Assembly: GCA_017524805.1 (NCBI GenBank)
Contig: JAFXUX010000008.1
Location: 1-64,000, forward strand
Source of the DNA: Candidatus Methanomethylophilaceae archaeon
GTDB lineage: Archaea; Thermoplasmatota; Thermoplasmata; Methanomassiliicoccales; Methanomethylophilaceae
Direction of reading: 5' to 3'
Length of the DNA: 64,000 nucleotides
Shown here: positions 15,961 to 22,771 of the stretch, piece by piece
Layout: every line of letters begins with the position of its first letter
Position numbering within the stretch: position 1 is the stretch's first letter
Program-made: the position numbers and the translations under genes
The notes under the pieces: model-generated
Told to the model about the DNA's origin: nothing
Database searches by the model: none
The model's input: only the letters and a program-made list of their open reading frames with translations

Positions 15961-16392
15961 TCCATCGTCTGCGCTCTTCTCTTCGAGGCTCGCGATCACT
16001 TTGCCGAGGATGGCGTTCAGGCTCCCAAGCTCTTCCTCGTCGAGGCAATCGAAGATGTCCTCGGCGTTGAAGGGATCCTGGTTCAGCTGCTGGCCTTTTT
16101 CGGTCAGGCGGACGATCATCACCCTCTTGTCTTCTTCTGAGGGCACGCGCTCGACGTATCCGTCCCTCTCCAGGCGGAGCAGGAGCTCGTTAAGAGACTG
16201 CTGCCTGATCTCCATCAGGAATGCGAGGTCCCTGGTGCTTATCTCGGATTTGATCTTGAGGATGGCCATCACACGTCCCTGTCCCCTGGTCTTGTCCATT
16301 ATCGGATCCAGGTCGCGGGGGAACATGCTCCTCCTCATCAGTCTGTTCAGGTGCATCACTTTCTCGCAGGCAGACTTGTGCATATCACTCAT
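15958..16392 (-). CDS. MarR-family transcription regulator (ends at amber codon)
   Basis: The 144-residue part before the amber codon is a MarR-type winged helix protein. It has helix 1-2 (EKVMHLNRLMRR), the HTH (ISTRDLAFLMEIRQQSLNELLLRLERDGYV), the wing with EEDKRVMIVRLTEKG, and the C-terminal dimerisation helix (LGSLNAILGKVIASLEEK). MarR proteins repress their own and neighbouring genes and respond to small molecules or metals. The ATG at 16392 is chosen because the promoter and two inverted repeats lie just upstream; the longer frame to 16596 would cover the promoter. The frame continues past the amber codon (see the next-door entry). Confidence 0.82.
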   Translation of the reverse strand: MSDMHKSACEKVMHLNRLMRRSMFPRDLDPIMDKTRGQGRVMAILKIKSEISTRDLAFLMEIRQQSLNELLLRLERDGYVERVPSEEDKRVMIVRLTEKGQQLNQDPFNAEDIFDCLDEEELGSLNAILGKVIASLEEKSADDG

Positions 16393-16415
16393 TTCTTTTC
16401 GCCTCAGATGGTATA

Positions 16416-16455
16416 ACAGGCTACCTGTATTTAAATTTATACATGGTGCCTGTAT
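16416..16455 (-). promoter_or_regulatory. Promoter and probable autoregulatory operators of the MarR gene
   Basis: On the minus strand the TATA-like TATAAATTTAAA (16430-16441) lies about 44 nt before the ATG. An inverted repeat ACAGG-CTA-CCTGT (16416-16428) falls between TATA box and expected start of transcription. A second one, ATACA...TGTAT (16439-16455), overlaps the upstream edge. This layout fits repression by a MarR dimer at each site. Confidence 0.55.
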
Positions 16456-16515
16456 GAAATTTTTCTGTTGAAAAAATGGATTATTGCGGTTAGGGTGGGG
16501 TATATAATGGTTAGT

Positions 16516-16541
16516 TGTGCATGCACACGTCATTTTAATAA
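16516..16541 (+). promoter_or_regulatory. Palindrome plus TATA box, copy 1
   Basis: TGTGCATGCACA (16516-16527) is a perfect 12-bp palindrome followed by CGTCAT and the TATA-like TTTTAATAA. The same palindrome with the same spacing stands before larE (19456-19482). Confidence 0.5.
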
Positions 16542-16582
16542 TCTTAAAACAAACAATAACCCGTATGATGGAGGAATTCATC

Positions 16583-16753
16583 ATGCAAAACAACAATGCA
16601 AAAGATGTAGCAGAGACAAAAAGAATTCATGGCGTCGAACAAAGGGTAAGGGAGGGTGCCAAACATCTGCGTCCGTTCACGTCGGAAGATATCGATGTCG
16701 AGGAAGATCGTTGCGGGGGCGAAGAATCGTTCGAATCGGCGGCGGCTGATTGA
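16583..16753 (+). CDS. Small acidic protein, unknown
   Basis: The 56-residue protein starts MQNNNAKDVAETKRIHG and is acidic and glutamate-rich towards the end (EDIDVEEDRCGGEESFES). I do not recognise it. Support for a real gene: a GGAGG 8 nt before the ATG, an AT-rich promoter about 45 nt upstream preceded by the TGTGCATGCACA palindrome, and TGA as stop. No membrane segment is visible. It precedes the zinc-ribbon membrane protein but is probably transcribed separately. Confidence 0.5.
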   Translation: MQNNNAKDVAETKRIHGVEQRVREGAKHLRPFTSEDIDVEEDRCGGEESFESAAAD

Positions 16754-16822
16754 TGGAAGCATCAATTCTTTGTTGACCGGACCATCATCACATAGTTATA
16801 TCCTTAAGATTTAAGGGAAAGC

Positions 16823-17365
16823 ATGCCTGAAGACAGCAAATTCTGTGCTGGATGCGGCCATACCCTGGAGGCTGGAATGCAGTTCTGCCCCCAGTGCGGA
16901 AGAGTGGTCGCAGGCAGCGAGGCAGACGAAGAATTCAAGAAGAGGTCCTCGGAAATCGAGCAGATGCTCAAGGAAAGCAGGATGAACTGGTTGGTTTTCG
17001 CCCTGGCGGTTTACGCCATTCCGGCGACGATCTTCTTTTTCATTGCGCTCATAGATTCTGGCGCCCTTGCGAACACCATATGGTCCAATGATGACTTCCA
17101 GAATTGGATAATTAGCCACGGATACACCGACCTGACCGTCGAGAAAGTGAAGAATTATCTCCTCATATTCTCGGGCCTCGGTTTCGCCAGCGGGCTTCTT
17201 GCCCTTCTGTCCATGTTCTGCGTGATCAAGCGCAAGATGTGGAAGATCGCCGTTTTCGCCTGTTTGGCTGCCGCGGTCCTCTGCTTCTGGTCCCTGTTCG
17301 GTGTGTTCGCCGGAATCTTGGTCACCTGGTTCGTCTACTCCGTCAAGGACTCGTTCCAGAGCTGA
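16823..17365 (+). CDS. Zinc-ribbon membrane protein, unknown
   Basis: The 180-residue protein begins with a double-CxxC zinc ribbon (CAGCGHTLEAGMQFCPQCG, residues 8-26), followed by a charged helix (EEFKKRSSEIEQMLKESR) and three hydrophobic segments at about 55-80, 113-135 and 145-172. N-terminal zinc ribbons on small membrane proteins are common in Methanomassiliicoccales, but their function is not known. A TATA box (GTTATAT, about 16795-16801) lies about 25 nt upstream and a hairpin terminator follows 6 bp after the stop, so it is a single-gene unit. Confidence 0.8.
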   Translation: MPEDSKFCAGCGHTLEAGMQFCPQCGRVVAGSEADEEFKKRSSEIEQMLKESRMNWLVFALAVYAIPATIFFFIALIDSGALANTIWSNDDFQNWIISHGYTDLTVEKVKNYLLIFSGLGFASGLLALLSMFCVIKRKMWKIAVFACLAAAVLCFWSLFGVFAGILVTWFVYSVKDSFQS

Positions 17366-17371
17366 AACCAT

Positions 17372-17403
17372 CGGACGGCTCGTCCGTCCCTTTTACTTTT
17401 TCT
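17372..17403 (+). terminator. Hairpin and T-rich terminator
   Basis: Perfect inverted repeat CGGACG-GCT-CGTCCG (17372-17386) followed by TCCCTTTTACTTTTT. Confidence 0.7.
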
Positions 17404-17444
17404 GAAGGCAGCGTTTTGTATGGCTGGTGATCCACCAATACTAA

Positions 17445-17483
17445 GGGAACGACGGAAGCAAAAAACCCGGCAAAACCGTTCCC
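17445..17483 (+). other. Inverted repeat in the region before aspS
   Basis: GGGAACG (17445-17451) pairs with CGTTCCC (17477-17483) across a 25-nt A-rich loop. The surrounding 17404-17535 is not coding and is GC-richer than a typical promoter region here, so a small structured RNA is possible. I cannot assign it to a known class. The TATA box of aspS (ACTTTATATTGC, about 17540-17551) follows. Confidence 0.3.
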
Positions 17484-17588
17484 GCTCGGGGGAGACCGCT
17501 CTTCCGCAGGATTTCTTCTGATGATTCTCTCTAAATAATTACTTTATATTGCTTCAGAATAGCGAGTGGCATTGGCAGAGGCTCTTTC

Positions 17589-19406
17589 ATGAGAAGAACA
17601 AACACATGCGGAGACCTGAGGGCATCGGACCTCGGGAAGAAGGTATGCCTGCAAGGGTGGGTAAGGTTTTCCAGGGACCACGGCGGGGTCGCGTTCATAG
17701 ATCTCGCAGACAGATACGGGATCACCCAGGTCGTTTTCGATCCTGAAGACCTTCCCGCCGGATGCGACAAGAGCCAGATCGAGAAGGTGATGTCTACTTT
17801 CACTCGCGAATGCGTCGTGTCTATCGACGGGATAGTCAGGAAGAGGGTCGAAGGCACCGATGACGCCAGGAATCCCACCGGGGAGATCGAAGTTCTGATC
17901 ACGGGCGCCGAGCTTCTGAACACTTCCGTCATGCCCCCGTTCGAGCTTGGGGACCAGAAGGAAGGGGTTCTGCCCAATGAGGACGTCCGTTTGAAATACA
18001 GGTATCTGGACCTCAGAAGGACCGAGATGATCCAGGCGATGGAGTTCAGGAGCAAGCTCGTCCATCTGGCCAGGCAGTTCCTGGAGCAGAACGGCTTCCT
18101 TGAGATCGAGACTCCCATCCTCGGCAGGTCCACCCCCGAAGGGGCAAGGGACTACATCGTGCCTTCCAGGGTGCACCCCGGGACTTTCTACGCTCTCCCC
18201 CAGTCTCCCCAGCAGTTCAAGCAGATGCTGATGGTCGCAAGCATGGACCGCTACTATCAGGTGGCCAGATGCTTCCGCGACGAGGATTCGAGGAAGGACA
18301 GGCAGCCGGAATTCACCCAGCTGGATCTGGAGATGTCGTTCGTCGACATGGAGGACATCCAGAATCTGATGGAAGGCCTCGTCTCCTACGTTTGGAAAGG
18401 CCTCTACGGGAAGGAGCTCCAGACCCCGTTCCCCCACATAGGCTATCGCGACGCGATGGAAAGGTTCGGATCCGACAAGCCCGACATGAGGTACGGGCTC
18501 GAGTTCGTGAAGCTTACCGAGGTCGTGAAGGACGCCCCCTACAAGATTTTCCAGAACATTCTCTCCGAAGGCGGCATCGTGGCCGGTATCAACCTCAAAG
18601 CCGACGTAGCCGGAGAGAAGGTCGGAAGGAACGATGTCGACCGTTACATACACTACGCCAAGAAAGTCGACCTCGGCGGGCTCACCTGGATGAGGTGCGT
18701 CGGCGGCAAGCTGGAGAGCAACATCGTGAAATACTTCACGCCCGAGATCCTCGACAACATAAAGGCGACCATGGGCGCGGAGGAAGGCGATCTGCTGTTC
18801 ATTATTGCAGGGCCTTGGAAATCCACCTACGAAGGCGGAGGGTTCCTCAGGAAGAAGATCGCAGAGGACCTCGGCCTGGTGCCGAAGGATGTCTTCCAGT
18901 TCTTCTGGATGGACCGGTGCCCCATGTACGAGGTCGACCCGGTCTCAGGGAAATGCGACGCATTCCACCACCCATTCGTGCTCCCGCAGGGCGATCCCAT
19001 GGATTCCAACGTCGGAGGGGCATGCTTCGACCTGTGCCTGAACGGGAACGAGCTGGGATCCGGTTCGCTGCGTATCCATAACGTCGAGATGCAAAAGCAG
19101 GTGTTCCACAAGCTCGGCCTCGACGACGAGAGGATAGAGAGGAACTTCGGATACTTCGTGGAGATGCTCAGCTACGGGGCGCCCCCTCACGGAGGCATCG
19201 CCATCGGAATCGACAGGCTTTGCGCCATATTGCTCGACAAAGATTCGATCAGAGACGTCATCGCGTTCCCGAAGAACAAGAGGGCAGTATCTCTTCTAGA
19301 CGGTTCCCCGTCCAAAGTCGACGACGACAAGCTCGAGGAGCTCCAGATCATATCCCTCGCCGGAGATCTTGATATCGGCGACATAGAGGACGCCGACATC
19401 GAATGA
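17589..19406 (+). CDS. aspS: Aspartyl-tRNA synthetase, bacterial type
   Basis: Charges tRNA(Asp) with aspartate. At 605 residues it is of the bacterial type: OB-fold anticodon domain (about 1-110), class II core with motif 2 (RCFRDEDSRKDRQPEFTQLD), an inserted GAD domain (about 290-420), and motif 3 GIAIGIDRLCAILL near the end. Archaeal AspRS is normally about 430-440 residues without the insertion, so the gene was probably acquired from bacteria. With gatCAB 3.4 kb away, it may also charge tRNA(Asn) with Asp for later amidation; that is inference. Start ATG is about 40 nt after the TATA box. Confidence 0.92.
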   Translation: MRRTNTCGDLRASDLGKKVCLQGWVRFSRDHGGVAFIDLADRYGITQVVFDPEDLPAGCDKSQIEKVMSTFTRECVVSIDGIVRKRVEGTDDARNPTGEIEVLITGAELLNTSVMPPFELGDQKEGVLPNEDVRLKYRYLDLRRTEMIQAMEFRSKLVHLARQFLEQNGFLEIETPILGRSTPEGARDYIVPSRVHPGTFYALPQSPQQFKQMLMVASMDRYYQVARCFRDEDSRKDRQPEFTQLDLEMSFVDMEDIQNLMEGLVSYVWKGLYGKELQTPFPHIGYRDAMERFGSDKPDMRYGLEFVKLTEVVKDAPYKIFQNILSEGGIVAGINLKADVAGEKVGRNDVDRYIHYAKKVDLGGLTWMRCVGGKLESNIVKYFTPEILDNIKATMGAEEGDLLFIIAGPWKSTYEGGGFLRKKIAEDLGLVPKDVFQFFWMDRCPMYEVDPVSGKCDAFHHPFVLPQGDPMDSNVGGACFDLCLNGNELGSGSLRIHNVEMQKQVFHKLGLDDERIERNFGYFVEMLSYGAPPHGGIAIGIDRLCAILLDKDSIRDVIAFPKNKRAVSLLDGSPSKVDDDKLEELQIISLAGDLDIGDIEDADIE

Positions 19407-19413
19407 AACTGTT

Positions 19414-19439
19414 GGGGGTGGCGCTTCGGCGTTCTCCCC
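19414..19439 (+). terminator. Possible terminator hairpin after aspS
   Basis: GGGGGTGGCGC and GCGTTCTCCCC form a hairpin with a TTCG loop (with G-T pairs and one mismatch), 8 bp after the aspS stop. It is followed by an AT-rich stretch. Confidence 0.45.
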
Positions 19440-19455
19440 TATATTTACAAGTTTT

Positions 19456-19482
19456 GTGTGCATGCACACGCCATCTTTATAT
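19456..19482 (+). promoter_or_regulatory. Palindrome plus TATA box of larE operon, copy 2
   Basis: GTGTGCATGCACAC (19456-19469) is a perfect 14-bp palindrome. CGCCATC and the TATA box TTTATAT follow, about 27 nt before the larE ATG. The core TGTGCATGCACA, the following CG and the spacing to the TATA box match the site at 16516. A regulator or a special BRE could bind here. Confidence 0.55.
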
Positions 19483-19505
19483 CGTTCCAATTTTGTAATT
19501 CGGAT

Positions 19506-20318
19506 ATGAGCCGGCCGACGATGCAAATTGGCGATGAATTTTGCGGAGCCCCAATGCCGGGACCGTGCGTTCCGAATGGGCTGTCGCAGTTCTTCAGAGA
19601 CCATCCGAAGGTTTTGCTGGCTTTTTCTGGGGGCGCAGACTCGTCATATCTGCTTTACGCGGCCAAGGAATGCGGCGCCGACGTGGTGGCATACACGCTG
19701 AGAGGGCCTTTTCAAGCGCGTTCCGAGACCGCGGCGGCCATCGAGTTTGCCGGATCTATGGGCGTGGAGCACCATGTCATCGACGCAGATCCGCTGTCGG
19801 ATCCCGGAATCGCATCGAACGGCCCGGATAGATGCTACCTATGCAAAAAATCGATGTTCAACACTCTCCTGAGTATATCGGATGGGCAAGGGAGGGAACT
19901 GATCGACGCGACCAACCTTTCTGATGACCCTCGCACAAGGCCTGGGATGAGGGCTTTGGAGGAATTCGGCGTGCTGTCGCCCCTCAGGCTGTCTGGAATA
20001 AACAAATCCCAAGTGAGGGAGCTTTCCAGGCGCGCGGGGCTTCCGACGGCTGATGTGCCCTCCAATTCCTGCTTGGCTACGAGGATCATGGGCGGCATCG
20101 CCATAACTTCGGAAGCGCTCGGAAGGGTAGAGGAATCGGAGCAATCCCTCAGCTCGATGGGGTTCTCTGGGCATCGCGTCAGGGATCGCGGGGACCGTTG
20201 CGTATTGGAAGTCAGAGAGCGCGATTCGGAACTTCTGCGTTCCATGAAGGTCGAAGTCGAATCAGTTTTGCGCAGACATTATACGGCTATAGACTATGGC
20301 AGGAGAGAGACGGAATGA
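19506..20318 (+). CDS. larE: Pyridinium-3,5-biscarboxylic acid mononucleotide sulfurtransferase
   Basis: PP-loop enzyme that activates the substrate carboxylates with ATP and inserts sulfur to make the dithio form of the nickel-pincer nucleotide precursor. The 270-residue protein has the SGGADS PP-loop (41-46) and three cysteines at the sites of the iron-sulfur LarE subtype: C110 and C113 in RCYLCKK and C189 in SNSCLATR. LarE enzymes with only one Cys sacrifice it; the three-Cys pattern suggests a cluster that carries the sulfur. This reading is from family knowledge. Leaderless start at 19506. It overlaps larB by 4 bp. Confidence 0.9.
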   Translation: MSRPTMQIGDEFCGAPMPGPCVPNGLSQFFRDHPKVLLAFSGGADSSYLLYAAKECGADVVAYTLRGPFQARSETAAAIEFAGSMGVEHHVIDADPLSDPGIASNGPDRCYLCKKSMFNTLLSISDGQGRELIDATNLSDDPRTRPGMRALEEFGVLSPLRLSGINKSQVRELSRRAGLPTADVPSNSCLATRIMGGIAITSEALGRVEESEQSLSSMGFSGHRVRDRGDRCVLEVRERDSELLRSMKVEVESVLRRHYTAIDYGRRETE

Positions 20319-21067
20319 ATACGTTGCAGATCCTTCAGGATGTCAGGGACGGGAATCTATGCCCGGAGGATGCGGAGGTCTTGCTCAAAGCTAAGCCTTT
20401 CGTGGATCTCGGATATGCCAAGCCGGATACCCACCGCCGCATAAGGCAGGGGGCCACCGAAGTCATCTATGGCGCAGGGAAGACCCCAGAGCAGACGCTT
20501 GGCATAACGGATGCGCTGATGGAAGCCGGGGCGGGATGCGTCCTGATAACCAGAACCCCCCGCGAGACAGCTGAACTGCTGTCGGAGAGGTATACGGAAT
20601 CTGAAAGCCATTCGGACTGCGGAATCTTCGTTGTGGGCAAGAAGCCTCAGCCGTCCCCCAACAGCATGGTCTGCGTCGTATCCGCCGGCACCAGCGACAT
20701 GAAGGTGGCCGAGGAGGCGGCATGCACTGCGGAAGCCGAAGGCAGCCGGGTCGAGAGGATATATGATGCGGGGGTCTCGGGGATCCACAGGCTGCTGCAT
20801 CACGAGGACAAACTGTTCAGGGCCAGGGCAGTCGTTGCCGTCGCCGGGATGGAGGGAGCTCTCCCGTCCGTCGTCGGAGGCTTGGTTGATGTGCCCGTGA
20901 TAGCTGTGCCGACATCGGTCGGATACGGCGTCTCTTTCGGCGGCGTGACCGCTCTGCTTTCGATGATGAATTCCTGCTCAAGCAGCGTCAGCGTCGTCAA
21001 CATCGACAACGGCTTTGGCGCCGGTTATATAGCCAGCATGATAGACAGAAGGAGCGCGCCGCTGTGA
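20315..21067 (+). CDS. larB: Pyridinium-3,5-biscarboxylic acid mononucleotide synthase
   Basis: Carboxylates and hydrolyses nicotinic acid adenine dinucleotide to give the mononucleotide precursor of the NPN cofactor. The 250-residue protein has a C-terminal half resembling PurE (VVSAGTSDMKVAEEAA, YDAGVSGIHRLL, VVAVAGMEGALPSVVGGL, then PTSVGYG), as in LarB. The start ATG lies within the larE stop (ATGA), and the stop overlaps the GTG start of larC, so translation of the three genes is probably coupled. Confidence 0.92.
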   Translation: MNTLQILQDVRDGNLCPEDAEVLLKAKPFVDLGYAKPDTHRRIRQGATEVIYGAGKTPEQTLGITDALMEAGAGCVLITRTPRETAELLSERYTESESHSDCGIFVVGKKPQPSPNSMVCVVSAGTSDMKVAEEAACTAEAEGSRVERIYDAGVSGIHRLLHHEDKLFRARAVVAVAGMEGALPSVVGGLVDVPVIAVPTSVGYGVSFGGVTALLSMMNSCSSSVSVVNIDNGFGAGYIASMIDRRSAPL

Positions 21068-22251
21068 GGACGCTGTACTTGGAATGCAGGGCCGGAGCAT
21101 CCGGCGACATGGTGTCCGGGGCTTTGTGCGGGCTTCTGGATGATCCGAAGGAATACGAGAGGATGATCGCGGAGGCGGGGATACCTGGGGTGTCAGCCCA
21201 AGTGTGCAAGGCCGAGGCATCCTCGATATCAGGATTGAAGGTCCGCATAACCGTCAACGGCGAGGAAGAGCATCAGGGGGACCATCACAGCCATCATCAC
21301 CATCATGGGGACATAAAGGATCTGATATCAAACCTGAGCGTCTCCGACAGGGTCAAGGAAGATTCTTTGGCGATATATGGGGCCATAGCTTCGGCGGAGG
21401 CCGAGGCCCATGGGAAGCCGGTGAACGAGGTCCATTTCCACGAGGTTGGCGCATTGGACGCGGTGGCTGATGTGGTCGGCACCTGCATGCTCATAGAAAG
21501 GCTGGGTGTTGAAAAGATAATCGCTTCGCCTCTCAGGACCGGTTTCGGCACCGTGGAATGCGCCCACGGGACTCTTCCGGTGCCCGCTCCGGCCGCAGCT
21601 TTGCTTCTCAGGGGCGTTCCGGTTTTTGCCGGCGACATCGAAGGGGAATTCACCACACCCACAGGAGCCGCTCTGGTTTCCCATTTCGCTTCGGAGTACG
21701 GTCCGATGCCCATGATGACCTACGAAAAAGTCGGAATCGGATTCGGAAGCGCCCAGGACACCCGCATACCGGATATGCTCCGCGCATTCATCGGCGACAT
21801 GAGGAAGGAGCCTTTCACGATCACCCAGATAGAATGCAACCTCGACGACATGTCCCCGGAGGATATAGGGGAGGCAGTCCGCGGTTTGATGGAAGATGGG
21901 GCGCTGGACGTCAGCGTAGCGCCGATAATGATGAAAAAAGGCCGTCCCGGACATCTGATGATCGTATTGTGCCGGGATAAGGACAGGGAAAGGATCTCGG
22001 ACCGCATCATGGTCCGCACTTCGACCATCGGCGTCCGCATGTTCCAGTGCGAGAGGCAGGAGCTCGTTTCGAGATTCGAGACCGTACCGACCAAATATGG
22101 CGACATAAGAGCCAAAATCTCCGAGGGGCGCGGGATATCGAAATGGAAGCCGGAGCACGCGGACGTTCTGGAGGCATCCGAGAGATGCGGGGTCTCCCCA
22201 TCGGAGGTTCGCCGCGAAGTCGCGAGAGCGTTCAAGGGTTCCGATCTCTGA
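21064..22251 (+). CDS. larC: Nickel insertion enzyme for the NPN cofactor
   Basis: Uses CTP to insert nickel into the dithio precursor, completing nickel-pincer nucleotide, the cofactor of lactate racemase and related isomerases. The 395-residue protein starts RTLYLECRAGASGDM and carries a histidine-rich loop with HHSHHHHH (about 75-82) that may bind nickel. It is full length and not split by the frameshift seen in some lactobacilli. It uses a GTG start inside the larB stop. No LarA racemase is in the window, so the enzyme that uses the cofactor must lie elsewhere. A nitroreductase frame runs antisense under its 3' three quarters. Confidence 0.92.
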   Translation: MRTLYLECRAGASGDMVSGALCGLLDDPKEYERMIAEAGIPGVSAQVCKAEASSISGLKVRITVNGEEEHQGDHHSHHHHHGDIKDLISNLSVSDRVKEDSLAIYGAIASAEAEAHGKPVNEVHFHEVGALDAVADVVGTCMLIERLGVEKIIASPLRTGFGTVECAHGTLPVPAPAAALLLRGVPVFAGDIEGEFTTPTGAALVSHFASEYGPMPMMTYEKVGIGFGSAQDTRIPDMLRAFIGDMRKEPFTITQIECNLDDMSPEDIGEAVRGLMEDGALDVSVAPIMMKKGRPGHLMIVLCRDKDRERISDRIMVRTSTIGVRMFQCERQELVSRFETVPTKYGDIRAKISEGRGISKWKPEHADVLEASERCGVSPSEVRREVARAFKGSDL

Positions 22252-22767
22252 GCATCGCAGGAATCCGGTGAATTCCTCGGTCTTTTTCCTTTGGCTGTGG
22301 AGAGGTCCCGGTTCGCAATCCTCCGCTGGATAGCCCACATCCAGGATATGGAAAAGGGTGAGGTCGTCCGGAATCCCGAACGCCTCGCAAATAGGTTTGG
22401 GATCGAAATATCCGACCCAACATGTGCCTAAGCCCAGATCTGTTGCCTGAAGCATCATGTGGTCGGTGACGATCGCGGTGTCCGTCTCGGCTATGTCCCT
22501 GCCGGTGAATCTGCTTATCCAGGACTCGCCTTTCTTCGCGAACACCAGCATAACGAGCGGGGCCCCGAATATCATGGGGCAGAGCTCGCCTATTTTTTGG
22601 AGGGCTTCCGGGGACCTGAGGACGAAGATCCGCTGGCATTGCTTGTTCTTCCCAGTAGGCGCCAATCTTGCCGCTTCCAGGATCTTATCGATTTTCCGGT
22701 CTTCCACAGGCTTTCCGCTGTATTTCCTGACCGAATATCTTGCGCGGATCGCGTCCTCGAATTCCAT
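21328..22767 (-). CDS. Nitroreductase family flavoprotein; frame lacks a normal stop
   Basis: The first 175 or so residues from the ATG at 22767 are a nitroreductase: EFEDAIRARYSVRKYSGKPV, LEAARLAPTGKNKQCQRI, ATDLGLGTCWVGYFD and GYPAEDCEPGP. They bind FMN and reduce small substrates with NAD(P)H. The family ends soon after HSQRKKTEEF (about 22265), but here the frame stays open for another 900 bp, antisense to larC, until 21328. The tail has no recognisable domain, so the true product may be shorter by frameshift, or the stop has been lost. The ATG is 5 bp... upstream of nothing coding but 4 bp before the gatB stop, suggesting an operon with gatCAB. Confidence 0.6.
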   Translation of the reverse strand: MEFEDAIRARYSVRKYSGKPVEDRKIDKILEAARLAPTGKNKQCQRIFVLRSPEALQKIGELCPMIFGAPLVMLVFAKKGESWISRFTGRDIAETDTAIVTDHMMLQATDLGLGTCWVGYFDPKPICEAFGIPDDLTLFHILDVGYPAEDCEPGPLHSQRKKTEEFTGFLRCSEIGTLERSRDFAANLRWGDPASLGCLQNVRVLRLPFRYPAPLGDFGSYVAIFGRYGLESRNELLPLALEHADADGRSADHDAVRDPFPVLIPAQYDHQMSGTAFFHHYRRYADVQRPIFHQTADCLPYILRGHVVEVAFYLGDRERLLPHVADECAEHIRYAGVLGASESDSDFFVGHHGHRTVLRSEMGNQSGSCGCGEFPFDVAGKNRNAPEKQSCGRSGHRKSPVGAFHGAETGPERRSDYLFNTQPFYEHAGADHISHRVQCANLVEMDLVHRLPMGLGLRRSYGPIYRQRIFLDPVGDAQV

Positions 22768-22771
22768 CCCC

